Shown piece by piece: positions 12,596 through 23,636 of a stretch of DNA of 64,000 nt; the first letter of the stretch is position 1, and every line of letters starts with the position of its first letter. The notes under the pieces were generated by a model, which searched no databases, had not been told where the DNA came from, and saw only the letters and a program-made list of their open reading frames with translations. Source of the DNA: Microthyrium microscopicum (lineage: Eukaryota; Ascomycota; Dothideomycetes; Microthyriales; Microthyriaceae); the NCBI GenBank assembly GCA_010405405.1, contig MU004244.1:561895-625894 (forward strand), given 5' to 3'. Made by a program: the position numbers and the translations under genes.

Positions 12596-13195
12596 CTTGG
12601 AGATATTGATGAGATCTGATCTGAGTAAATTGTCAGGGCGAGTTTAATCAGAGGCAATTGTGTTGTGAGAGCTGACGACACGCGGCGTAGATATTTTCAG
12701 CAAGGAATGAAGCTGAAATGACTACTCCTTTATACATTCACTCACAGATCTTTTACAACTCAAAAAGTTATTTGTGCATATGATTCTCTGCTTCCAGAAT
12801 CTACAGATTTGGAATCCTCAGAGAAATTCATTGGACGCTGACTGATCTAGCCGAACATGCCGCATAACGTTCGGAATCCACAAGACCTAAATTCGATAGT
12901 CATTTACAATCGCCAAAAACCCGACAGATAACTCCGTGGCGGTTCTCGCTAACTTTCTCTCATAATCCGCTTTAGGAAATACAACCCTGGTCATTTTAGC
13001 GTCATGCCGCAACATGCGGCGATCAGGCTTGCCGCTTATTGACATCGCGCTTATGGACCAACGTATTTCTTCCAAGGTCTTTGGAGGCACCACTTTGACT
13101 GATACAATACACAATCGAAACTGATCAGGTCATTTGCAAGCTTTAACAAGATTGTACCGTGCCACTCCGTTCGGGTAACAAGGAACAACGTAATC
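12596..13195. promoter_or_regulatory. Divergent intergenic region
   Basis: 600 bp between the VOC gene and the regulator-like gene, transcribed away from each other. A 75-codon minus-strand open frame at 12887-13114 has no motif and is not called. Confidence 0.45.
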
Positions 13196-14823
13196 ATGAA
13201 AGACGCAAACGCATATCAGCTCCATTGGATCGATACGACTAGCTCAGATGGACCGTTTGATAGATCGAAAGTACGACGCCAGACCATGCAAAAGGTAGCG
13301 TTAAGGCGGAAAAACCAGCCGAAGAAACCGCATCCGAATAGTAGACAGGTACCCATCTTCATACACGTGGACCAGGATAACGAGAGTCAAGAGCATCACA
13401 AGGATGAACAGACACACCCTGAGCTGGAGATCATAGACGCCGATGGATACCTACAGTCGGATGACACCATCATAGCTGGACTCACAGACCTCCACTGTCT
13501 GTCCCGTATAACATACCTCCCTGTCGACATTACATATCCGTCCATGCCTAGAAGATGCAAGGTAGACATATCAGACTTATCTCTCCTAGCTTCCATTGAT
13601 GTTGGAAGGTATACTGGCGAAAAACTTCTTAGGAATCCCCAGAATCTAGTCTTCTTCCTTGGAGGCAAGAACTGGTCTTTCTGTCGCTTCATCCCGTTCT
13701 TCTATAGCCGAAGCACTCTAGTGCAACATGCGACAGACTGTGTTTTAGCTCGCGTGAGGAGCTTTCTGAGTCCTGGAGAAGAATGGGAGTCTTTGGCGAT
13801 TTCATCGTACTCAAAGGCTCTTTGTATTTTGCAAGAGGCTATAAACTCTGCGTCACAGCCTCCTTCTGCGGATGTCTTGTGTGCTACGCAAATCCTGGGT
13901 TTATACGAAGTACGTATCAGACATTTTCTTGATGTGAGGTTGCTAACATGAGGCCCGGTAGCTGCTCAATCCGATCAGAAAAGGTGCGTGGTCGAAACAT
14001 GCCGCCGGTGCAGCCAGTATCATACGACTGCGTGGGCCTGATAGTTATGGTTCCGAGTTCGAGAAGAGTCTCTTGATGAGTCATGTAGGACCAATGGTAA
14101 GTTCTGTTCTTTCCTTGGTTGAAATCGATGATGAAGGTTTTGGTTCTGACACTACACCAGATCACTGAGGCTATACTGAACAACGAGAAGCTCTTTCTTG
14201 ACGATCCAATCTGGAGGACGGTCTTATTATCAGTAGTCACCGACAACCCCTTAGAGCCAGAACGAAGCACCATGGTCAATGCAATAGTTTCCATCCTCAT
14301 CGCCGTCCCCGGCCTCTTCAAAGACATCACGCACGCCATCTGCAACGACGACCAACAACCACTCACAACCACACTAGAATTAGTGTCACGCGCCAGGAAA
14401 TCCAAAGCAGCTCTCCGCCAATGGTATCGTACCTATTTTGGACTCTACGTTCATCCCACCAATGTGCATTCCGTTAACGACAATACCTTCAAGCTCATGG
14501 TGCTCTACTATATTTGCACCATATACGTCAATCGTCTGAGTACATGTATATTCTGGACTGATGAGGCGGACATTGAAGAGCTGGAAGAGGAGACGCAGCG
14601 GTGTGCGAAGTTTATCGTCACAATTTCCAAGGAGGAGGCGTATCAAAAGTTGCCGAGCTCGTTGCTTTTGGCGCAGAAAGTTCCTATTGCTGAGGCAGCA
14701 GTCCGATCTGCTGATGAATGGAGGGGGGATTGGAGTTTTGAGGAGGGTTCAAGTCGACTTTTCAAAGTATCGAGGAAGACATTTTCTCATTGGTGTGAGT
14801 TGTTTGGACGAAGGACAGTGTAA
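13196..14823 (+). CDS. Fungal transcription-factor-like protein without zinc cluster
   Basis: Three exons (13196-13909, 13962-14096, 14161-14823) give 503 residues. Near the start the protein reads HWIDTT, then KVRRQTMQKVALRRKNQPKK, a basic stretch seen at the start of many fungal regulator-like proteins that lack the Zn2Cys6 cluster. The rest is the helical fungal-specific transcription-factor-like region, with ALCILQEAI, ATQILGLYELL and HAAGAASIIRLRG as its conserved signature, and a helical C-terminus ending ELFGRRTV. Proteins of this type are presumed nuclear regulators; DNA binding is not proven. No targets are evident from its neighbours. Confidence 0.8.
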
Positions 14824-15925
14824 TGAGGTACCTAGAGACGAGAAATGAATGTGTGCCATTATCCACCGTATAAGCTTGGGTCCATCTCCGAATATTAAAG
14901 AAACATGGTTACGATGGTTTAATTCATCTCTGTCTTCTGAAGAAGCATGGCTTTCATAAACATTTGACACAGAAAAGCACTCAGAGAGAGCCAGCAGATC
15001 TTGATGTTGTCTGTCCCATAACTCAGCATCCCTGTCGTTTGTCTACCCCTGTATGTTAGAATGATTGACAGGATCCGTATCTACTTTATTGCGGGAATGG
15101 CTTTCTCAAAGGAAATAATTAGATTGTTTGGAAGGGTTCGCGCTAGAAATGAATTGCGCATTGATATTCCTGAGTTAGTAGTTTGCCGGGTTCGGCGCGT
15201 GAGGCTCCTTCAAGGTGCAGGAACCGGGATGACCGAGTATCCGAAAGGAATGTACCGTTAGCTTTGTATCAACGCATAATAGGATTTTATTGTGGATATT
15301 TTTATGGTGGTGAAGTAGGATAGTTGCCACGGATGTGAGACTAGAGCTAAGAGGGGACGCATGTGTACCCCACGTTTTTACGGACCCCTCAATAAGGAGT
15401 CTCTCTACATCGCCAACGAGAGGCAAGGAGTATACAGAAAAGGTCACTGCCAGCAAACGACGCTTTGAGACTGCTTCAATAGCTCCTATCTTATCCTCAA
15501 TCTGTGATTGTATGATCAGAAAATCATATCAAACAAAGACCTCCGAGCCATCAACAAACCAGGGTTCGCCAACAGCTCGGGATTGATATTATAGATAAAA
15601 TAAAGAGTTGACTAGCAGCAGCCGTTTAGCAGAGCCGTGCTTCTAGAAAGGCGGGCTAGATCACAAACAGTCTGATCACTACAAACTAAAGTAGAATAGT
15701 AGTGATTTTTGCACGGGGCGGTGCCGAGGATAAGAGTAAGAAGCATATTGGTCCATTTCTGCAACCTCTCAAAGGCCTCGGTCCAACCACCACCTCCACC
15801 ACCTTCTTCAAAACACCCCGACTTTCTCATCCAATTCTCCTCCTTCACGATTTCCATCCTTCTCTCAAGAGTCTTGATCCATCTGACAATCATATCCCGA
15901 TTTCATCCTCTAATACACATTCACA
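14824..15925. other. Intergenic, about 1.1 kb
   Basis: Nothing coding recognised. The right end is pyrimidine-rich and belongs to the nitronate monooxygenase promoter and 5' leader. Confidence 0.5.
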
Positions 15926-17208
15926 ATGGCTTCTCCTCGTACGTACCCGACTTCCCCGCAATGTGTCACATGCTACATTGAAGCTGGAGCTCACGATGCT
16001 CAATTGCTTCATGTATTGCAAAAGTCGGCAATTTTTAAATGAAAGTTGAGGCTAACATGAATCCTCCTCACAGAGCAACTCCGAACAGTCACCACTGATC
16101 TCTTGAAGATCAACCACCCAGTTATGCTGGCTGGTATGAACGTCGCCGCTGGCCCCAAGCTCGCTGCCGCCGTCACCAATGCCGGAGGTCTCGGTGTTAT
16201 TGGAGGTGTCGGTTACACCCCAGACATGCTCCGCGAGCAAATCGCTGAGCTCAAGAGCTTCTTGAAGGACAAAAATGGCCCATTCGGTGTCGATCTACTC
16301 CTCCCACAAGTCGGTGGCAATGCCCGCAAGACCAAGTGAGTAATCAAACAATTCCGCTTACAGCCGAACCCCGAACAAAAAAACATGGAACTAATCTCTG
16401 AGATAGCTACGACTACACCAAGGGCAAGCTCGGCGAACTCGTCGACATCATCATCGAATCCGGCGCCCGCCTCTTCGTCTCCGCCGTCGGTGTCCCACCA
16501 AAGGCCGTCGTCGACAAACTCCACCAACACGGCATCCTCTACATGAACATGATCGGCCACCCCAAGCACGTCAAGAAATGCCTTGAACTCGGCGTCGATC
16601 TCATCTGCGCCCAGGGAGGTGAAGGTGGTGGACACACTGGGGACGTCCCCACCTCCATCCTCATCCCCACCGTCGTCGACCTCGTCAAGAACTCCAAGAG
16701 CCCCATGACCGGCCAGCCCGTGCAAGTCATCGCCGCCGGCGGAATCTTCAACGGCCAATCGCTCGCTGCTGCACTCATGCTCGGTGCGTCCGCCGTCTGG
16801 GTTGGAACACGCTTCGTGCTCTCCGAGGAGGCTGGTGCACCACGCGCTCATCAAGAGGCTGTTCGCACTTCTGGATTTGACGACAATATCCGTACTATCA
16901 TCTTCACTGGTCGACCACTGCGTGTCCGCAACAACCCATATATCTCCAACTGGGAGGAGAACCGTGCTTCTGAGATCAAGAGCTTGACTCAAGGCGGTAA
17001 GATCCCAGTCGAGTACGACATGGAGACCCTCGGTGATGACATTGATGATGACACTCTTGACAATGCCCGCCCCTTCCTTATGGGTAAGGCCGCTGCTGTT
17101 GTCAACGAGAAGAAGAGCGCCAAGGTGATTGTTGACGAGATGGTTGGTGATGCTGTTAGCTGGTTGCAGCGCGGAAACGGCTACATCACAAGCAAGGGAA
17201 AGCTATAG
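15926..17208 (+). CDS. Nitronate monooxygenase (2-nitropropane dioxygenase family)
   Basis: Three exons (15926-15938, 16074-16335, 16407-17208) join to 358 residues. The first exon carries only 13 coding bases (M-A-S-P plus one base), easy to miss. The FMN-binding TIM barrel is evident: HPVMLAGMNVAAGPKLAAAV, NAGGLGVIGG, CAQGGEGGGHTGDVPT with the family His, and VIAAGGIFNGQSLAAALMLG. The enzyme oxidises alkyl nitronates such as propionate-3-nitronate, a mitochondrial toxin, using FMN and oxygen. Length and motifs match the fungal class. It converges on the channel gene, 576 bp between stops. Confidence 0.95.
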
Positions 17209-17784
17209 ATGTATGCCGTGTGGAAGGGAGTTGTTAGATTGAAATTGGAAGAGCACGGGGACAGGCGGGTAGACTAAAGTTGGAACATGTCTTTTTCCAT
17301 TTCTTGTCATCGGTGTTTGATTGATTGATTTTTGTATGCAAAAGTAGCATCGGTTAGGTGTATTGATCAAGAAATCCAACTCTCGCCGTATAAATACTTT
17401 TTTATGTAGCTGTGACACTGACGGATGTGAGGCTCTACCTAATTGTCGGTATACGCTAAATTGGTCCCGTATTCCGTTCCTTCCACCAGATCTGTGCCAT
17501 GTGGTGCGATCTATGACATGTGCACCAATTCACGATCTCTACCACAGAATGACCCATCCATGCCCACCGCTCATAATCTTACTATACATAAGATGATCAA
17601 GGGCAAGTCATTATTGTATGTAATAAAAAAGAATCGAAATCAATAATCAAGATACGATGAAAATTTCTATAAGGCTATTCGCCAATACCTAAAACAAAAA
17701 GCGCGCCTCGCAGATGCAAAAAAAAACAGGGGGACACTTTTCATCTTTCACATTACACAGAATCTCCAACTTGCCCCATCCAAG
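17209..17784. other. Convergent intergenic region
   Basis: 576 bp between two 3' ends; AT-rich with short A-runs near 17720. No gene seen; it should hold both 3' UTRs. Confidence 0.5.
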
Positions 17785-20640
17785 CTAGAACATCCGTCCC
17801 CTAACACTCTCACCCCCCGGCGTCGTCGCCCGACTAACCGGCTCCCCCCTAATCCCCATCGGTCCCGCACCACCCAACAACGTCGCCTCCGGCGCCGTTC
17901 GTTGCGGACTATATTCTCTCAGCCCACTAGGCTGGTGGTATCCAGGCGCGTACTGCGTGCCCGAATTACCGAGAAGTGAGTCTCGTGAATTCACACGTTG
18001 GCCTGTTGGTTGGGCGCCTGGTCTGAATGGCACGGGCGGAGTGCCGTTGCGGAATGGTTGGGATGCTAGTGGTGTTTGGGCGCGAGAGATAGGGTCGGAG
18101 TAGAGATCGTCAGAGTTTTTGAAATCATCACGATTCTTGAAATTTTCGAAATCCATGTCTGATTCGTTGACGAATTCAAAGGGGGATGATTTGAGGTTTG
18201 CTTGGGATGTTTTGCGCATGTGGTTGCGGGACATGGAATGCATGCTGTAGACGTCTGAGTAGCCGGCGACGGAGGCCATGTCGTCGTCTGAGTCGGAGTC
18301 GAGACGGCCGTTGTAGACTTTGGAGAGCATGTGTTGCGCTTTGGCGTGGACCATTGGTGTGAGGAGGGGCTTGTACATGGCTGGGTGGCCGAAGCGGATG
18401 GCGATTTGGTTGGAGCGGGTGGATTTGTCGTCGTTGATGACTTCTTCGAGTTTGTTGGCGCGTGTGGTGTAGTACTCGCATTGGCCGTCGTAGGTACGTT
18501 TGCAGTACAGTTTGAAGAGGAGGAGGAGTATTGGGAGGGGTGCCATGGAGCCTAGCATCATTATCCAGGAATTGCCTGTACCCTGGCGGCGAGCGTAGAT
18601 GATGGCTCCGACGACGATATCGGACAAGAAGATGGCGAAGAGCATACGATTGAAAAGTACTTTCCAGAACCGACCACCGGATTCAGTCTTGGTGGTGAAG
18701 ACGTAAAGCAGTAGATATTTCTTAAGCCATGCATCTAAACAAAAGTAGAACGCTGTGATGGGTAATACGATTGGTTGAATAGTTGCAAAGCATAGTGTGA
18801 CGGTGCTGTAGAACAGAAAGTAGTTGTAGTAGCTTGCATAGTCGAATGGCGGAGGAGCGCTTAGTTCGATGAGTTGGCGAGGTGTTGGGCTCATGAATCG
18901 TCTTTTGAATGATCCCCAAGCCAAGTTTGCAATTTGAGCAAGATCTATGGCAGCACCAAGATTTCGTTGCAGTAGCCAGGATGCCCAGAACGGACTAACA
19001 TTGCAGAGAGCAACAAGAAGTTTGGTCCAGATGTCACCGTCCTTAATTGAGGACAATATGTCCTTGTTCTGTTGTCTAGCGCTGATAATGGCGGCAGCGT
19101 ATTGCCAAACAGCCCCAAAGACGGAAAACATGAGCAAGTTGTTGAAAACAAAGAAGGCGTACAGCTTGCTCAGAACATGGCGATCTCGAGACGTCTTTGT
19201 TTTGTCTCCAGCTCTCATAGCCAACCGCCTGAAAAGAATCGGAAGTACATAATAGAATCCGGAGGTCAAGGCTGGAGCAAGAATACCTTGGACAGCAGCC
19301 CAAGTCTTGTTGTTTTTGTGCAATTCGGTGTTAAACGCAGGCCAAATAAGCCCGAGATTACCCAAATTAGCCAGAAACACAGCAATGAGTGCGTTTGGTA
19401 CAACCCAGAGAAGAGTCAAGATAGCGATCCAAAGATTGTTGAATGCGCCGCGGACTCTTCGCTGTTGTGGAGAGAGTGGCAAGTTCTTCCAAATAATATC
19501 TGATGGCCGAGGAGCAAGAGTGATGTTAGATCCTTGTGGGTGCTTCCTTCGTCCTGCGTAAGCGACAGCATGAGCATCTTCAACGCCTTCATAGCTTGCA
19601 AATCCGTAGTTCATCGCATTACGTTGATCCAATGTGGCACGAACTCCTTTGATTTTGGCTTCCAGATCTTGTACGCGCCTGGTGAGATAATTGATGGCAT
19701 CAACCTTGCCTCCTTTGGTATATTCTGGATCCTTCCTCGATGGCTTGCACATTGGACGATTGGGCGGGAGTTTGTCAGGATTCTTCAAGTATTTTGCCAG
19801 TACGCCTTCCAGTTGGCGTACAAGTTCCTCGTGCTCTTCGATCAGATCTGGCAAGCCCTTGACATTACGCCCGATAGATCCTCGTGGAACGACGCTACTG
19901 CTCTTAACCGAATCGACAATTCGCACGACACCTTCGTCAGTTGTCAAGTTCTTGGGAATGTCCGTAACCATTACTGTCCGCGAATTGAGGCTAGCCTGGT
20001 ACTCAACACTTTCAAAGTAGTGGCGTCGGAGTTTGGCGACTCCACGATAATTCCACCAGAGAAATCCAACAACCACGAGATTCATAATCCACGCAGCCGC
20101 GACTATACCCCAGAAGATGGTGCCAACAAGGAACTGTGGAGTCAGTTTCATGAAGGCGGAGATGCCAACTGTGCCTTTCAATTGTGATTTTCCTCCGATC
20201 AAGTAGAGAGGAACCAAAATGCCACAACCAACTACCGTCAATACAAGAAACATGTTTCGACACATGTTGGTGAATCGAATGAAAACAGCTGCATCCATCC
20301 CGACTTTTTCTACCAACATGGCCTCCTTGGCTCTAACAATCGGGCCCACCCATGCAAAGGGCCCTTTTCCTATTATGGGAGGGGCATGTTTTTGATCGGC
20401 ATGGCGTAGACGTGGTGCGTAGACAACGGAGTTGTAAGGTCGAACGAAGCAGAATGCAAGAGCAATAACGGCAGTTGCTCCAAACGCAGTAATGAGAGAG
20501 GATATGAAAGCTTGAGATTGTAGTTGTGTATGAAAGGGGTCAGAGACGAGTTGTAGAAATTGGTCGAGGGGGCTCGATGAAGTCGCTGGAGGCGCAGCCG
20601 CAGCGCGAGCTATAAGATTGAGCACACCTGTGGGCTCCAT
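17785..20640 (-). CDS. CSC1/OSCA-type (DUF221, RSN1/PHM7) membrane channel
   Basis: A single uninterrupted frame of 951 residues. The N-terminus has a transmembrane segment near residues 45-65 then VRPYNSVVYAPRLRH, typical of this family; two more segments follow near 115 and 165. A cytosolic domain with VMVTDIPKNL and FASYEGVEDAHAVAY comes next, then SDIIWKNLPLSPQQR and a multi-helix pore region up to about residue 690 (LWVVPNALIAVF, FYFCLDAWLKKYLLLYV). The tail is long, Ser/Arg/Pro-rich and presumably cytosolic. Family members are hyperosmolality- or stretch-gated cation channels or lipid scramblase relatives at the plasma membrane or ER. It is intronless, unlike most neighbours. Confidence 0.92.
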   Translation of the reverse strand: MEPTGVLNLIARAAAAPPATSSSPLDQFLQLVSDPFHTQLQSQAFISSLITAFGATAVIALAFCFVRPYNSVVYAPRLRHADQKHAPPIIGKGPFAWVGPIVRAKEAMLVEKVGMDAAVFIRFTNMCRNMFLVLTVVGCGILVPLYLIGGKSQLKGTVGISAFMKLTPQFLVGTIFWGIVAAAWIMNLVVVGFLWWNYRGVAKLRRHYFESVEYQASLNSRTVMVTDIPKNLTTDEGVVRIVDSVKSSSVVPRGSIGRNVKGLPDLIEEHEELVRQLEGVLAKYLKNPDKLPPNRPMCKPSRKDPEYTKGGKVDAINYLTRRVQDLEAKIKGVRATLDQRNAMNYGFASYEGVEDAHAVAYAGRRKHPQGSNITLAPRPSDIIWKNLPLSPQQRRVRGAFNNLWIAILTLLWVVPNALIAVFLANLGNLGLIWPAFNTELHKNNKTWAAVQGILAPALTSGFYYVLPILFRRLAMRAGDKTKTSRDRHVLSKLYAFFVFNNLLMFSVFGAVWQYAAAIISARQQNKDILSSIKDGDIWTKLLVALCNVSPFWASWLLQRNLGAAIDLAQIANLAWGSFKRRFMSPTPRQLIELSAPPPFDYASYYNYFLFYSTVTLCFATIQPIVLPITAFYFCLDAWLKKYLLLYVFTTKTESGGRFWKVLFNRMLFAIFLSDIVVGAIIYARRQGTGNSWIMMLGSMAPLPILLLLFKLYCKRTYDGQCEYYTTRANKLEEVINDDKSTRSNQIAIRFGHPAMYKPLLTPMVHAKAQHMLSKVYNGRLDSDSDDDMASVAGYSDVYSMHSMSRNHMRKTSQANLKSSPFEFVNESDMDFENFKNRDDFKNSDDLYSDPISRAQTPLASQPFRNGTPPVPFRPGAQPTGQRVNSRDSLLGNSGTQYAPGYHQPSGLREYSPQRTAPEATLLGGAGPMGIRGEPVSRATTPGGESVRGRMF

Positions 20641-21989
20641 GGTGGTTTGAATAAAGGAGGGAAGTCGAGGGATGTAGTATTTATGGTATGAGAAAGACTA
20701 ATTGTCGATCACGTTGGCCGGGAGGTGCTTATGGCGTAGTTGGTACGACCACTTTGCGGAAGGTTGTGAATCGGAACAAAGGGTGAAGCTTTATTATTAA
20801 AGGGCGAAGACAATGACAAACGGTGAGTGTCAATGCTCGGTTGTCAAAGAAAACTGGTGAATTTGCACAAAGAAAGGGTGTTGGCGTGTTCTATAGAAGA
20901 ATCGACAATGGAACCGGCCGCTGTTCGATGAGAAATTCAAAGGGTCATAACGATGGAGATATGCTGAGCACAACGAGAGTTGCAAAGAAGAAGCCGCAGC
21001 ACAAGAGGATGTGAAAGGAAGAAAAAAAGAGGTTATGGAGAAAAAGTTTGTCGGGAAAAGATGGTGTGGTGGGAAAGTGTAGGAATTGAAGAATGCAACT
21101 TTGTGTTGGAACTCCTGTCATCCATCATCTGCAGCCAAGATCAACCACTCCCAGAAAGGCAGAGATCCAGGGGCAAGACAAGGTTTAGGCCGAGTTGTTA
21201 AAAACCGCGTACACTCTCCCAAATCAAGCGTAAGCCTGAAGCAAACGCGCGCATGCATTTGTTCAAGGCCTGGAAAAAGCAAATGCATACTGGTCGGGTC
21301 TCAGTGGTTTCGCACTTGTCAGGCTGGCGTTTGTCGTGAACCAACCGATGGTCTGGCAGCGGGTGTTGGTCGCGCTCCCGACTGTTTACGATGAGGCTGA
21401 GCAATAAATAGATTATTCTTAGGATGCCACTTGCCCACGCACCCGCGGTTGGTACAGGTAGCGTTGCATGAAACATTGCAAGGTGTACAGTACCACACAA
21501 GGGAATGACAGGTACAGCGTTTAACCGTCGATCGCTCATCGCCGTCAATACATTAATATCCAATGTATCATTACGACGTCACTTGCATCTAACTTTCTAA
21601 ATATCTTTAACTTCACCCGCTGCTTTGGCATCATACGATAACCATCATATTGTTTCCTTTCGTAACTAAATTTAGTGCGGGATATGAATTTGTGAAGTCG
21701 AATCGCCCCTCGAAGTGGACATTTGGCAGGCGCCACGGCATCCACCAACGCGATTCTTTGCCACCACCCCAGTAACATCAAGATGCACTGCCAGCATCAA
21801 TACGGATTCATTATCGATTCTTCCCTGTTAATTCTCTGGGGTTTTACTGTTCAGCTGCGTTGATAAGTCGAAATCATACCAGTACAAGTCTATCGTGTGG
21901 AGAAGACGATCGGATAGCACTCCTTAATCATGAATGCAATCCTTACGCTCCATGCGCCTTTTATCAAAAATAGTCGTTATCAATACTAA
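20641..21989. other. Intergenic, about 1.35 kb
   Basis: Upstream of the channel gene and downstream of the kinase-like pseudogene. Purine-rich near 20990-21070. No convincing open frame. Confidence 0.5.
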
Positions 21990-23158
21990 CTACGTCTGAT
22001 TATCCTCTCCATTAAGAGGGCAAGAATTCGTCGCTTTTGTGTGATCGTGACTATCTTCTTCCTCATCTTCATCTTGTCCTTCTTTACTCTTCAAGAACTG
22101 TGAAGTATCAAACTCCTTCAAACCATCACCGTCCAGGACGAAACCAGCATCTCTCAAGCACGCCGTATATTCTGACCACAACACTTCCGCATCATCGTAT
22201 CTTCTGTATCGGCACTTCTTCAGGATCTCAGCGCCTGTAATACCATCGTATGCTCGAGGGAATTCAGGCACAGACATAGGTGGCCGAAGGTCCTTCCAAC
22301 GGCTCCACCAGTCTCCAGTCCACCAAATTTGAACAATAGTAGCCCAGTCATCAAGATCGCGCGCCATTGTCGGTTCGCCTTCCTGGTCCTCATCCCAACC
22401 CTTATCCCACGGCTCTGGAAATCTCAAACTAGACCCGTAGCCATCCTCGAAAGTTGCGTATAAGAACCCCACGACGCATAATGAGAGATCAGAAGTGAGA
22501 AATCTCGCACCAGGATGGCCGCACAAAATATCGCGAGAATGGAAGAATTTGATGAGTGATAGTAGTTGTAATGACCAATCGACGACGAGTGGTATGTATT
22601 CCGGGTTGAGAGGTGTAGGACTATCTTTCAGCTCTGGTGGATGCATTCTCTCACGGTGCTCGGCAATGAAGCGATACACAGGCGGGCCAGTAGGGCCAGC
22701 GAGAATCGGGAAGTCCAGTGTATGGACATCGTTCTATGTAGCGTAAGCTGCGCGAGTGGTCTTCTCCCAGCTTTTCGTAAGCGATACACGTCTTGAAGAA
22801 GTTTCGAGCGAATTGGTGCCAGTATGGCCCTGGTCTAAAGTCTTCATCAAATCCGTCAAACGCGAATGGGCGTAAGAGGCAGGTTGTCTGATCCAGCCAT
22901 TCTAATGTTCCTCATTCAAATCCCATTTGATATCAAGTTTTGGTATTTCGGCTAGATCCAAGAGCAATCAGCAAGGATTTTCAGAGACATCCGGGCCTTC
23001 GAGTTAGCCGTCATAGAGAAAACAGTGCAATATATACAGCCAGAAGAGAGCGCAACGTTCGTACCTGGAGCTGGTCGCGGATTTGTTTGATTTTGAGGAG
23101 GAGGTATTGGTGTGTAGTAAGGATGTTTCGGCTTCTGGTTGGGCTTTCTTCTTGCCAT
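21990..23158 (-). pseudogene. Kinase-like fold gene, frame-broken
   Basis: Read on the minus strand, recognisable protein runs through three frames. Near 22970-22900 it reads AEIPKLDIKWDLNEEH then stops. From about 22902 another frame gives EWLDQTTCLLRPFAFDGFDE, FARNFFKTCIAYEKLGEDHS and RYIERCPYTG. From about 22730 a third frame carries 229+ residues (PVYRFIAEHRERMHPPELKD, SLIKFFHSRDILCGHPGARF, DLSLCVVGF) to the stop at 21990. The last part resembles a degenerate protein-kinase C-lobe of the kind found in fungal FTA2-like or orphan kinase-like proteins: the HRD region is SRD and the DFG position reads VGF. No intron with proper borders and phase explains the frame changes, so I call it a pseudogene; two small sequencing indels are the alternative. 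The 5' end is unclear. Confidence 0.6.
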
Positions 23159-23636
23159 CTTGATATTGCTGTTGTCGGCTCCTTGATTTCCAATGGATGG
23201 CGGCGCCTAAATACACCTCGAAGACGAGAATCCTGCGGAAGATTGAGATAGAGTCGCAAGGACCAGCAAGCGTTACAAGTCCGATGAGCACTAACGCGTG
23301 CACTTTCTGGAGCAAGATGTTTGATTCAATACCCTCTTACGTGTATGGAAGAAAAGAACAGCTTGAACAAAGAAACGGGACATTAATGAAGAAGATCTCC
23401 TGGCGCATTGAGAACGCCACGAAATCCTTCGGAGCTCCTAACTTCCTCTCCGAATTTGCTTGAACATTTTCGGCGAATACACATCAACACATCGCGACCA
23501 TCACCTGCGAAATCTGCTATCATGCATATTAATGATCACAAGCTCTACTTCTGAGCGTCATTGATAGGAACAGCAGGAACGACGGGGCAATGCCCGCGGT
23601 TCTCCATCAATTGATTGCTATTGTTCGCCTTTTTTC
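23159..23636. other. Intergenic
   Basis: 478 bp between the kinase-like pseudogene and the HET gene stop. It may contain the original 5' part of the pseudogene; nothing else recognised. Confidence 0.4.

Noticed and set aside
16213-16992. 259-codon minus-strand open frame
   Set aside because: Fully antisense to the nitronate monooxygenase exon; an artefact of GC-rich codon use.
19534-20187. 217-codon plus-strand open frame
   Set aside because: Antisense to the channel gene, with no motifs.
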